64,000 bases of DNA from Nitrincola sp. A-D6 (lineage in GTDB: Bacteria > Pseudomonadota > Gammaproteobacteria > Pseudomonadales > Balneatricaceae). Shown here in pieces: positions 41,887-50,919 of this stretch. The notes beneath the pieces were generated by a model. The model made no database searches, had not been told where the DNA came from, and saw nothing but the letters and a program-made list of their open reading frames with translations. The number at the start of each line of letters is the position of its first letter. Positions within the stretch are counted from its first letter, which is position 1. A program made the position numbers and the translations under genes. The stretch spans positions 1-64,000 of the forward strand of contig NZ_JRLB01000009.1 of assembly GCF_000764495.1 (NCBI RefSeq). The letters run 5' to 3'.

Positions 41887-42648
41887 TTAGATACGCAGGC
41901 CGCCGTCTACTTCAAAGCAACGACCGTTGACATAGTCGTTTTCCAGAATGAAGCTCACTGTTGAAGCGATCTCTTCCGGTTTACCCAGGCGCTTGGCAGG
42001 AATACCTGCTGCAATTTTTTCCAGTGCTTCGGGTTTCATGCTCATGACCATTTCGGTGCCGATATAACCTGGCGCAATAGATGCGGCGCGGATACCGTAG
42101 CGAGACAGTTCTTTTGCCCAGGTAACGGCCATAGCCTGTACACCGGCTTTTGTCGCTGTGTAGTTGGTCTGGCCCATGTTGCCGGAGCGTGACACAGAAG
42201 AAATATTGATGATGCAGCCCTGGATGCCCAGTTCAATCATTTTGATAGCGGCTTCACGGCCACACAGGAAAGTACCGGTCAGGTTAACGTCCATAACCAG
42301 GTTCCACTGATCCATGCTCATTTTGCTGACGACAGCGCCGTCTTTAACTTTAATAAACAGACCGTCACGGGTAATACCGGCATTGTTTACCAGACCGTGC
42401 ACTGCACCAAAATCGGTTACAACATCGTTAAAAAGTTTTTCAACATCGGCTTCAACCGAAACGTTGCAAATATAGCCACGTGCTTCTGAGCCTTTTTCCT
42501 TGCACTGCGTAATAGTGTCATCAAGGTCCTGTTGGTTCAGGTCGGCCAATGCGAGTTTGGCGCCTTTAGCAGCCAATTCCAGTGCCATTGCACGACCGAG
42601 ACCACGTCCACCGCCAGTTACTACGACTACTTTATCTTTCAGATCCAT
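41887..42648 (-). CDS. SDR family oxidoreductase, FabG/acetoacetyl-CoA reductase-like
   Basis: A 253-residue classical short-chain dehydrogenase: NAD(P)-binding TGGGRGLGRAMA, NNAG (LVNNAGITRDG), catalytic Ser in IINISSVSRSGNMGQ and YxxxK (NYTATKAGV), then PGYIGTEMV. The sequence pattern is FabG-like, and it may act as 3-oxoacyl-ACP or acetoacetyl-CoA reductase. No fatty-acid or PHA genes lie next to it, so the substrate is not resolved. Its upstream side is the 700-bp repeat-rich region. Confidence 0.85.
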   Translation of the reverse strand: MDLKDKVVVVTGGGRGLGRAMALELAAKGAKLALADLNQQDLDDTITQCKEKGSEARGYICNVSVEADVEKLFNDVVTDFGAVHGLVNNAGITRDGLFIKVKDGAVVSKMSMDQWNLVMDVNLTGTFLCGREAAIKMIELGIQGCIINISSVSRSGNMGQTNYTATKAGVQAMAVTWAKELSRYGIRAASIAPGYIGTEMVMSMKPEALEKIAAGIPAKRLGKPEEIASTVSFILENDYVNGRCFEVDGGLRI

Positions 42649-42792
42649 AGTTTGCCCTTATTGATTCGTTAATATCACTTACATATTGTGCGCCGCATCA
42701 TGCTGCAGTGCAACAATTATTCTGTTATAAGCGGACTAGGATAGTAGGTTCCAGGTAATAAGTAAAAACCCTTATAGCAATAAAGGAGTCGT

Positions 42793-42813
42793 AAAGGGGT
42801 CAGTACCCTTTTT
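42793..42813. repeat. short REP-like hairpin
   Basis: AAAGGGGT-CAGT-ACCCTTTT forms an 8-bp stem (one G-U) with a 4-nt loop and trailing Ts. It resembles short dispersed palindromes of the GGGGTCAG type seen in other marine proteobacteria, but could simply be a terminator. Part of the 42649-43350 intergenic region, whose remaining sequence outside the listed repeats shows nothing I can name. Confidence 0.4.
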
Positions 42814-42831
42814 CCGTATCAATATCGCTCA

Positions 42832-42920
42832 GGCTAATGGGCCAGATCTGCCTGACACGCCGTGAACCCATGCATGGGGGCTCCGGTAAAGGCGGCAGTG
42901 CCTTTTTTCATGGTGCCATG
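42832..42920 (+). repeat. palindromic element copy B1, partial or interrupted
   Basis: It carries the family core: TGAC (42853-42856), linker ACGCCGTGAA, the 12-nt hairpin CCCATGCATGGG (42867-42878) and linker GGCTCC. The second hairpin and right arm are not in place. A possible right arm (AATCTGGCACCC, about 43057-43068) lies on the far side of copy B2, suggesting that B2 was inserted into B1. Confidence 0.6.
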
Positions 42921-42922
42921 CT

Positions 42923-43028
42923 GGGGTGGTGGTGTCGCTTTGGTGTGACGCGCTTTTCGTCATCCATGACCGCTCGACTGCCGCCATCCGGGCGGCAGAC
43001 GGTCCCACCAAAGCGATACCACCACCCC
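42923..43028 (+). repeat. palindromic element copy B2 (106 bp)
   Basis: Outer arms beginning GGGGTGGTGGT pair over about 27 bp (42923-42949 with 43002-43028) with only a few mismatches. Inside are the linker GCGCTTTTC, hairpin GTCATCCATGAC (42959-42970), linker CGCTCGA, hairpin CTGCCGCC...GGGCGGCAG (42978-42998), then AC and GGTC. Same length and layout as copy A although the arm sequence is unrelated. Confidence 0.85.
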
Positions 43029-43077
43029 GCCCAAATTCCTCTGCCAAACCAACTTAAATCTGGCACCCAGGTAGTGA

Positions 43078-43182
43078 GGCTGATGGGATCGGATTTGGCT
43101 GACCCTGTGCGCCATGGAAGGCGCACTGGAGCCCCCATGGATGGGTTCACGGCGAGTCAGACAAACTCCGATCCCATCAGCC
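43078..43182 (-). repeat. palindromic element copy C (105 bp)
   Basis: Read on the minus strand: outer arms GGCTGATGGGATCGGA... pair over about 26 bp with one bulge. The core is TGAC, linker TCGCCGTGAA, hairpin CCCATCCATGGG (43134-43145), linker GGCTCCA, hairpin GTGCGCC...GGCGCAC (43107-43126), then AGGGTCA. It shares linkers and hairpin loops with copies A, B1 and B2 but has its own outer stem. Confidence 0.85.
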
Positions 43183-43350
43183 CTTTCACCCACCCTAATT
43201 TCAACAAACCCGACCATGATCCGAACATCTATGAATACCGCTCATCCATACCCACAAATATTTCACAATGAAATATAGTTTATTGAATAGAATTCATTGT
43301 TAAACTAATCGCGACAAAAATTTAACTCACAACGACAAACCGGGTAATTC

Positions 43351-44307
43351 ATGAGCCGCACGCTTTCTGACAAATTTCGCGACCCACAACAAGGGGTATA
43401 TTTTATTGGCACCACGCCACCACGCGCTGGAACTGATGATGAAGCGATGGCAGGTATAGCTGAAAAACTACTCGGCCGTTTGAACAGTATCGATTACGAC
43501 GGTGTAGTGGTGTATGACATACAGGATGAGAGCAGTCGTACCGATCAGCCCCGCCCTTTTCCTTATATGGAAACCCGGGATCCACGTGATTATGCCTGGC
43601 TGCTGGCAAAGCTGTCGGGGCGTGACACTATTGCCTACAAAAGCGTAGCCCAGCGTGACCGTGCCAGTTTTGCAGCCTGGCTGAAAGAAACCAGTGATAA
43701 ATACAGTCAACAGCACCTGGTACTGGTTGGCAGTCCATCCTCGCACGGTCAGATCCGCCTGAGCTTGCCGGATGCTTATGCAACACTGCGCGCTAGTCAA
43801 TTACCTTTTAACCTCGGTGGTGTCACCATTGCGGAGCGTCATGCTGTTAAGGGTAATGAACACCTGCGTTTGCTACAGAAAAGCAAGGAGGGCTGTGAGT
43901 TTTTCATCTCTCAGGCGGTCTATAACCCCCAGGCCACCATTGATCTGCTCACTGGCTATGCGCGCGAGTGTCGCCAGCGTGGCGAAACACCTAAACGCAT
44001 TATTCTGACATTCACCCCTTGCGGCAGTGAAAAAACGCTGGGCTTTATGCAGTGGCTGGGCATTTCTGTCCCTGAAGCGACTCGCTGGCGGATTCTGGAT
44101 GCCGAAAATCCTTTATCAGAATCGATTCGTATCTGTCAGAACAGTCTGGAACAGATACTGGAAGCCTGTCTGCCATTGGGGCTGCCATTAGGGTTAAATA
44201 TTGAAAGCCTGACCAACCGCAAAGAAGAGATAGATGCAGCTATTCAGCTGTTCAGGCTACTCAAGGCTACTCTGGATCTTCAGTTGGCTCAGCAAGCGCT
44301 GCGATAG
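43351..44307 (+). CDS. methylenetetrahydrofolate reductase-like protein
   Basis: A 318-residue protein with features of the MTHFR/MetF TIM-barrel family: VVVYDIQDESSRTDQPRPFPY near residue 50 (the catalytic-Glu region), GGVTIAERH, and the FAD-region-like EGCEFFISQAVYN. It is more divergent than E. coli MetF, and I cannot confirm flavin or folate residues, so it may be an MTHFR homologue with another substrate. Not in an operon; the 3' end overlaps the convergent retropepsin-like gene by about 40 bp in its repaired form. Confidence 0.65.
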   Translation: MSRTLSDKFRDPQQGVYFIGTTPPRAGTDDEAMAGIAEKLLGRLNSIDYDGVVVYDIQDESSRTDQPRPFPYMETRDPRDYAWLLAKLSGRDTIAYKSVAQRDRASFAAWLKETSDKYSQQHLVLVGSPSSHGQIRLSLPDAYATLRASQLPFNLGGVTIAERHAVKGNEHLRLLQKSKEGCEFFISQAVYNPQATIDLLTGYARECRQRGETPKRIILTFTPCGSEKTLGFMQWLGISVPEATRWRILDAENPLSESIRICQNSLEQILEACLPLGLPLGLNIESLTNRKEEIDAAIQLFRLLKATLDLQLAQQALR

Positions 44308-45030
44308 CGGCTTCCAGGTCCGCCCGCTGCTGCCTGAGTTCAGCAATGCGGGCCGGGTCCCAGATGACCTTTGATGCATCAAAATCGATGCGGTAATCCA
44401 CCTGGCGCAGAAAATCCATACTCAACAGGCCATCATGTGCCCCAGCGCCCCCTGAAAATCGATAATGTCAGCACGAGGGCCATCAATTCGATAGGGGCCT
44501 ATCTCGATGCGATCAAAGCGTGCCGAAAAAGTTTCTATCACGTCACCACTTGCCACCCGTGCATAACCGGATGGGCGTGCATCAAGCGGTAACTGGCTTA
44601 GTTTATCCCGATGGAACACAGTTGACGATGCACCGGTATCCAGAACCATCAGGGTGTTAGCAGTGCGGCCTCGCAGGGTCACCTTAACAGGTAACATCAC
44701 TGAATTCCCCCGCATGGTCAGCGGAGTTTGTAGAGCCGCTATCGCCTGATCCAATTGCCGCAGGTATTGCTGCTGTTGCTGCGCACTCAGGCGTTCCTGA
44801 CGCTCCATTTCCAACTCATCACGACGCTCCGGAGTCAAACGTGAACCACGTTTCTCCAACTGATCACGGTAGGCATGCGGCACTTTGCTGATATTATCCA
44901 CATAGATACGCCGACCTGTATCATCAGTGTAATGCAGAATCTGCGCCTGAAGTGCTGCTGCAGGTGCCAGCAGACAAAATAATATTAAACCCATGCGATG
45001 TATTTGACGGGTGACGCGCTTCCTGTGCAT
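44267..45030 (-). CDS. retropepsin-like aspartic protease with DUF4124-like N-terminus (frameshifted)
   Basis: Secreted or anchored protein of about 254 residues. The start at 45030 gives a signal sequence (MGLILFCLLAPAAALQA) behind AGGAGG. A DUF4124-like start (LHYTDDTGRRIYVDNISKVP), a Gln-rich helical linker and a clan-AA domain with LMVLDTGASSTVFHR follow, with one catalytic Asp per monomer as in retropepsins. The frame breaks in the G5 run (plus strand 44448-44452); one more G gives IIDFQGGAGAHDGLLSMDFLRQVDYRID and an end at TAG 44267-44269. Substrate unknown. Confidence 0.82.
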
Positions 45031-45053
45031 AGCGTAAACCTCCTGTATATATA

Positions 45054-45093
45054 TTGACCGGTATGCAGGCTTTATAACCCAGATACCGGTCAA
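45054..45093. repeat. 11-bp perfect inverted repeat upstream of the retropepsin-like gene
   Basis: TTGACCGGTAT (45054-45064) and ATACCGGTCAA (45083-45093) flank an 18-bp spacer between the lysE stop and the retropepsin-like start. There is no T-tract, so it could be an operator or a weak terminator of lysE. Confidence 0.6.
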
Positions 45094-45106
45094 TTTCCAC
45101 TAGCGC

Positions 45107-45724
45107 TTATATCAATATCATCACCACGCAAGATGCTGTCAGCCCACCCATTAACCGGTTAAATACACGCCAGTGGCGTGGCGTTTTCAACAAGCGTCCG
45201 AGTAACACCCCAAAGCTGGCCCAGAGAGCGATGGATGGCAGATTTACCACTGCCATAGCGAGAATGATCAGCACCACGGAGGTGACGAAAGCATCACCAC
45301 TGAGGGTGAACGACGCCAGGGCTGAAATGGCCATCATCCAGGCCTTTGGATTTACAAACTGAAACATCGCTGCCTGAAAAAATGTCAGTGGACTACCTGC
45401 AGTTTCAGTACGGATTTCAGGCGGTGGTGAGTGAAAAATCTTCCATCCCAGCCAGAGTAAATAGCCGCTACCCAGTATTTTTAAGAGTGTCATTAAGACC
45501 GGCCACTGCTCAAACAGAATACCCAAACCCAGTGCCACTGAAGACATCAACAACATCACACCCGCGGTAATACCCAGCATATGCGGTATGCTGCGTACAA
45601 AACCGTAATTAGCCCCGGATGCGGTCAACATCACATTATTTGGACCGGGTGTGACCGACATACTGAATGAAAACAGTAATACCGGGATCATCAAGGTCAG
45701 CAGTTCATAGCCGGGTAGTTCCAT
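45107..45724 (-). CDS. LysE/RhtB family amino-acid exporter
   Basis: A 205-residue membrane protein with about six helices. The LysE family signature near the N-terminus is SVTPGPNNVMLTASGANYGF, then GYLLWLGWKIF and FQFVNPKAWMMAISA. The substrate is unknown. Divergent from a MocR-type regulator, a common pairing in which the regulator controls the exporter. Confidence 0.92.
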   Translation of the reverse strand: MELPGYELLTLMIPVLLFSFSMSVTPGPNNVMLTASGANYGFVRSIPHMLGITAGVMLLMSSVALGLGILFEQWPVLMTLLKILGSGYLLWLGWKIFHSPPPEIRTETAGSPLTFFQAAMFQFVNPKAWMMAISALASFTLSGDAFVTSVVLIILAMAVVNLPSIALWASFGVLLGRLLKTPRHWRVFNRLMGGLTASCVVMILI

Positions 45725-45742
45725 AACCCCTCCAAAATTATA

Positions 45743-45800
45743 TTGTATGGATACAATTTAATTAATATAGTTAATATTTGGTTTACAAATGCATACAATT
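45743..45800. promoter_or_regulatory. candidate MocR operator in the lysE-mocR gap
   Basis: The palindrome TTGTATGGATACAA (45743-45756) contains the first copy of ATACAATT (45751-45758). A second direct copy is at 45793-45800, 42 bp away, about four helical turns. MocR/GabR-type regulators are known to bind direct repeats spaced by whole turns. The surrounding DNA is very AT-rich, as expected for divergent promoters. Confidence 0.5.
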
Positions 45801-45837
45801 AACCATAGTGTGTATTAATTGATGCGGCAATTACTTA

Positions 45838-45873
45838 ATTGTCCTGCAAACAATCCTTTGTATTCAGGACAAT
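45838..45873 (+). repeat. 9-bp perfect inverted repeat before the mocR start
   Basis: ATTGTCCTG (45838-45846) and CAGGACAAT (45865-45873) with an 18-bp spacer, ending 7 bp before the GGAGG of the mocR gene. Could be a leader hairpin or an autoregulatory operator. Confidence 0.5.
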
Positions 45874-45888
45874 CGCCTCGGAGGGCAT

Positions 45889-47306
45889 GTGAGTATTCAA
45901 CAAAAAGCCCGGTCCCGTTGCCATTGGCTACCGGAACTGGATAAAACCCAGGACACCCTTTATCTGACATTGGCTGATCAGTTGGCCGCTGATATTGCCT
46001 GGGGAAAATGAGCCCTGGCGACAAACTACCCCCTCAGCGCCTGCTAGCGGATGCCTGGGTATTACCTGGGTACAGTAACCCGGCTTATCGCGAAGCGGAA
46101 CGCCGCGGACTCACCGAAGCCCGCGTGGGAAGTGGTACGCGTGTGCGCGGTTCGCAGGCAGATGAACCAGAGTTTCACCACTTGTCGCGTGCCGGTGCTG
46201 ATAGCATAGACTTGTCACTCAGTATTCCGATGCCCAATCCGATTCGGGCTGAGCAATTAGCCTTTTGCTTACAGCAGATAGCCAGCCAGCCAGAAATAAC
46301 GCGCCAGTCACTGGCGTATCAGCCGGAGCAGGGCAACCGCTCACAGCGCGAGATTCTGGCCGAGTGGATGACCCTCCATGAGCTACCGGTTGAGGCGAGT
46401 GAGCTGATAATCACAGAAGGTGGTCAACATGCCGATTATCTCGCCATGCAAGCGCTCATTCGTCCAGGTGAAGCGGTGGCTTCTGCCGCGTTAACCTATC
46501 CTGGCATGATCGCCGTGGCACGGCAGCTGGGTCTAAAGCATCTTCCGGTGCCTACAGACCATCAAGGCATCCTTCCGGATGCATTAGAACGTCTCTGTCA
46601 GCAACAGAAAATCCGCCTGCTCTACGTTATGCCGGAATATAACAATCCGACCGGAGAGCATATGAGTCAGGCACGCCGTGAAGCGATCGTACAGATCGCC
46701 CGACGCCACGACCTGCTGATCCTTGAAGATGGCGTACAGTATGTGATTGCAGCGCAACGCGGCATCCCCTTTTACCGCCTGGCACCGGAACGCTCACTGT
46801 ATATTTTCAGCGTATCTAAAATCATTGAAGGCGGACTGCGTTTTGGTGCCTTGCGGGCACCCAGTAATTTGATTCCGAGGCTCAGCGCAGCACTTCGTGC
46901 ACAATGCTGGTCTGTTCCGGGCTTAATGGGCGCCATTGCCTGCCAGTGGCTCAGCTCAGGCAATGCCGACACGCTAATCGACTGGCAGTGGGCTGAAGTC
47001 AGCAAGCGCCAGGCTATTCTTAAAAAAGAGTTACAACATTACGAAACCGAAGCCCACGCCTATGGCTTTCATGCCTGGCTGAAGCTGCCTGAACCCTGGC
47101 GTGCCGTGGATTTCGTTGCTGAAGCGGCGCGACGAGGGGTAACCTTGATCGCCTCCGACCCCTTCTGTGTTGGCAGCCATCCGGCACCGCAGGCCGTGCG
47201 CATTTGCGTCACTCCTCCGGCTGACACGGCTGTCTTTGAAACCGGCATACAGCGGCTTGCAACTTTACTTCAAGAAGGACCTTCCCATGCGGCACCTCTG
47301 GTATAA
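45889..47306 (+). CDS. MocR/PdxR-type GntR regulator with aminotransferase domain (frameshifted)
   Basis: Fusion of an N-terminal GntR winged helix and a class-I PLP aminotransferase-like domain, about 473 residues when repaired. GTG 45889 follows GGAGG. The effector domain shows EYNNPTGEHMSQARRE, LEDGVQYVI and the PLP-lysine FSVSKIIEGGLRFG. The DNA-binding part is damaged by four missing bases: A-run 46005-46008, and near 46054, 46066 and 46082. Restoring them gives WGKMSPGDKLPPQRLLADAL followed by GITLGTVTRAYREAERRG, a normal GntR helix-turn-helix. Probably controls the divergent lysE. Confidence 0.88.
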
Positions 47307-47376
47307 GCCCGTCTACAGGCGTACTATGGCGGGCTGGCCAATGTGGCTTCAGCATGACTTTTTTCAGGTATTCACC

Positions 47377-48480
47377 ATGGCATTCTCACGCCACTTTTCA
47401 ACACTTATTATCCTTAGCGCTATGTTCTTGGTCTTATTCAGCTTTTCCGCTCAAGCTGAAGACACTCCAGAGATCTTCAGCGAACAGCAGGCCATCACAG
47501 AAGTACGTGAACGCTGGGTGCTTAATCTTTTTTTTGAGAATGATCTGTTCAGTCAAACCGATCAGCAATACACCAATGGTGTGCGTGCCTCCTGGGTTTC
47601 GCCTGACATAGACAGCTTTATTGATGATGAACGCCTGCCTCTGTGGATGCGCCAAGCCAACCGTTTGCTGACTCCTCTGGATCCGGTAGCACAAGGTTCA
47701 AAAGAAGAAGTCAGCCGTCGGGTTGTCTTTTCTCTGGGTCAGAAGATGTACACCCCGGATAACTCAGAAAGCACCGGCATTGTTCCTGATGATCGACCTT
47801 ATGCTGGCTGGCTTTACGCTGGCCTGGGTTATCACACGCGCACGCTGAACCGACTGAATTCATTTGAAGTTAATCTGGGCATGGTTGGCCCGGCATCACT
47901 GGCAGAGGAGTTTCAAAACCTGGTTCATGATATGCGTGATTTTGATCGCTTCAATGGTTGGGATAATCAATTACATAACGAGCTGGGTATACAGTTGGTT
48001 TATGAGCATAAAAACCGCATCCACCGGAGTCGTTTGGGGGATGCCATACAGCAAGATCTGATCGTGCACGGCGGTGGCAGTCTGGGCAATGTCGCCACCT
48101 ATCTGAATACGGGCGTACAGTACAGGATTGGCCACAACTTACCTGCCGATTTTGGCACCTCTGCACTGCGTCCTGGCGGAGACAACAGTGTACCAGCACC
48201 GATCAATGGCAAGAGTAATAGATCCACTAGCTGGGGGGCGCATGGTTTTATTTCCATGGATGGACGCTGGGTACTGCAGGATATTTTTCTGGATGGCAAC
48301 ACCTTTCGCAGCAGTCATTCCGTAGATAAGCGTGCTTTGGTGGGTGATTTATCTATCGGCGTAGCAACAACCATCGATCGCTGGAAGATCTCCTACGCGA
48401 CTATCTGGCGCACTAAACAGTTCAAATCACAAGAAAGTACACACAGCTATGGCTCGTTTGCGATATCTTATTCGCTTTAG
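47377..48480 (+). CDS. LpxR-like lipid A deacylase
   Basis: Outer-membrane beta-barrel of the LpxR family, which removes the 3'-acyloxyacyl group of lipid A. ATG 47377 gives a clean signal peptide (MAFSRHFSTLI...SAQA); an in-frame start at 47287 is possible. The catalytic residues of the family are visible in NLFFENDLFSQTDQQYTNGV (Asn/Asp and Thr) and QLHNELG (His and Glu). The protein ends in alternating strands (SYGSFAISYSL). It follows the mocR gene by 70 bp. Confidence 0.88.
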   Translation: MAFSRHFSTLIILSAMFLVLFSFSAQAEDTPEIFSEQQAITEVRERWVLNLFFENDLFSQTDQQYTNGVRASWVSPDIDSFIDDERLPLWMRQANRLLTPLDPVAQGSKEEVSRRVVFSLGQKMYTPDNSESTGIVPDDRPYAGWLYAGLGYHTRTLNRLNSFEVNLGMVGPASLAEEFQNLVHDMRDFDRFNGWDNQLHNELGIQLVYEHKNRIHRSRLGDAIQQDLIVHGGGSLGNVATYLNTGVQYRIGHNLPADFGTSALRPGGDNSVPAPINGKSNRSTSWGAHGFISMDGRWVLQDIFLDGNTFRSSHSVDKRALVGDLSIGVATTIDRWKISYATIWRTKQFKSQESTHSYGSFAISYSL

Positions 48481-48604
48481 ATTAAGCTAATCCGTTTATG
48501 TCTAAAATACTGCTATGATTCTATAAGTTAATATATGTGTGATAGAACACCAATGGCTATTTGGGCAGCGTTGGGTTCATGAAAATTCATAAAAGGGCAG
48601 TGTT

Positions 48605-50889
48605 ATGGCACTTCTTAAAAAAAACTTATGGTCAATTTTTTACATTTTGACCCTGCTCTTTAGCCTTTATTTTATTTTTGTTTCTTACGCACAGTGGCAA
48701 AGACTGTTCAGCAATGCGCAAAACTCCCAGGAAAATACCCTCAGACTGATTGCCAACTCAACACAAGCCCTTTATAGAACCAATGAAATTATGCTGGACA
48801 TCCTCGGACATAGATTTTTAGAGGATGCGACCTATCAGGATAATCAAAACGCCATGGTTATTCTTGATGCAGCCCTTGAAGAAAGCCCCGCTATCATTGC
48901 GATTGCCCTTGTTGATCCCCAGGGAAATATGCTATTTGCCACCAATGAGCTGGATGTGTCTAATTTTCCCAACCTTCTGGAACAACCCGAGTCTCGCACT
49001 TCATTTATACAAGTAATGGATTCTGAGACGATGGTTTTTGGACGTACTTATTTCTTTGAACCCTTTCAAGACTGGATTGTTCCCATCCGCAAAGCAATAC
49101 GCAACCCCGATGGTAGTGTCTACCGGGTTATCACGGCCGCTTTACGCCTGGAAGACTCTTTTGGTCACCTGGTCAAAAACATTGATCTGGAAAATCGCTA
49201 TGTTTCATTGATCATGCGTGATGATATGTACGTGCAATACGCCAGCAACGGTGAAGAGCTCGGCTACGCCCCTTACCAGGAACCTCTTCCAGCCAGTAAA
49301 CAGGAAGCAATGACAAAAGCCATAGAAAAAACCCATGGTGAGGGAGCACTGGATGCTATTTGGTACTCAAACCAGCCTATCTCATTTCTCTATAGCTCAG
49401 GAAGCACAACCCATTTAGCCTCCCTCCAATACAATCCAACCTATAACCTCCGATTCATGCTGATGACTCAAATGGAAGTGATCTGGAAGGATTTTGCAAA
49501 AGTACTAGGCACCTATTTTTTGATTTTTATAGGTGTGGAAGGACTGCTGTATGTGCTCTTTCGCATCATCGCCACAGCTGAAGCCAAGCGTAATGCCGAC
49601 TTGCTTTACCAGGCTACCCACGACCAACTTACTGGCCTGCTAAACAGAAGTTACCTAAAAAACAACCTGCAAAGCTGGATTTACCCACAAGCAAGCCCTT
49701 TTGCTCTGCTTTATATTGATCTGGACAATTTCAAGAACGTCAACGACAACTTTGGCCACCAGCTCGGCGATGTACTTTTGGAACAGCTGGCTCAACGGTT
49801 ACTTGGCGTCTTGCCGAACGAGGCTGCGTTATTGCGCTATGGCGGTGATGAATTCATCCTGCTAACCTCCATCCATGAAGACACGACCCTGATGGCCCTG
49901 GCAAAGCAGCTTATCGAAACAGCATCAACTCCCTACCAGATCAACTCCATGCGTTTACATGTCAGTGCCAGTGTTGGCATTGCCAAATACCCTCAACATG
50001 GCCAAAGTATCGATGATCTGTTACGAGCGGCTGATATCGCCATGTACAAATCCAAGCGTCTGAAAAACACGGCGCATCTTTTTAAAGATACGATGCAAGA
50101 GAGCTATCTCCGTAACGTTAACATTGAGCAAGCGCTACGCAGTGCCATCGAAAATCGTGAGCTGTTCATGGTTTACCAACCCCAAATCACCGCCGACGGT
50201 TCCTTTTATGGTGTAGAGGCGTTAGTTCGCTGGGACAGCTCAAGCCTGGGTAACGTCCCTCCAGATGCTTTTATCCCCGTGGCAGAAGCGTCTGGACAGA
50301 TGCCCATTTTGGGTCGCTACATTATAGAAGCCACCTTCGCCGACATTAAACAGCTACAGCACACCCTTGGCAGCATTTTTCACACATCCATTAATCTTTC
50401 TGCACGACAATTGCTGGAGCCTGATTTTGCGGCCGATTTTATTGAAAAGATGCACCTGGGAAATATCAATGGTGCCTGGATAACGCTGGAGATTACCGAA
50501 AGTTTGCTTATTGAAGATATACCAAGTGTTTTGCCGCTTTTGCATAGCCTAAAAGGCGCTGGCATACAGCTGTCTATGGACGACTTTGGCACAGGGTACT
50601 CATCTTTGAGCATGTTGCGCACACTGCCAATTGATGAGCTTAAAATTGACAAAAGCTTTATGGATGCCGCTTTAACAGATAAAAGTGCCCAACAAATGGT
50701 ACAAAGCATCATCACTATTGGTAAAAATCTTGAAATGGATGTGATAGCGAGGGGATTGAAACCCAGACACAACTGGAGATGCTGACCCGTTTTGGTTGCG
50801 ACAGGTTTCAAGGCTACTACTTTGCACGGCCACTGGATAAAGCAGACTTAACACGCTTTGTAGAAGCAAAACGTACACGGCTTTCTTAG
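48605..50889 (+). CDS. membrane GGDEF-EAL cyclic-di-GMP enzyme with periplasmic sensor (frameshifted at the 3' end)
   Basis: About 761 residues when repaired. Two transmembrane helices (about 8-28 and 300-320) flank a periplasmic sensor resembling a Cache-type domain. The GGDEF motif is intact at 413-417 (LRYGGDEFIL) and the EAL at 538-540 (VEALVRW). DDFGTGYSS and the loop-6 Asp pair are also present, so both cyclase and phosphodiesterase activity are possible. No RxxD inhibitory site is seen. One G missing at about 50748 converts AEGIETQ into ARGLKPR; the repaired C-terminus (RFGCDRFQGYYFARPL) ends at TAG 50887-50889. Confidence 0.93.
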
Positions 50890-50919
50890 CAGATCAGAGG
50901 GAGCCCCCTATTTCACTCA

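Noticed and set aside
42832..43182. CRISPR array or integron attC sites as an explanation for the repeats
   Set aside because: Repeats are not regularly spaced identical units, there are no spacers or cas genes, and the conserved part is the core rather than the ends as in attC; no integrase gene is present.
42829..43271. Several overlapping ORFs on both strands between the SDR and MTHFR-like genes
   Set aside because: They arise from the palindromic repeats, which are symmetrical and therefore open in mirrored frames; no RBS or protein family.
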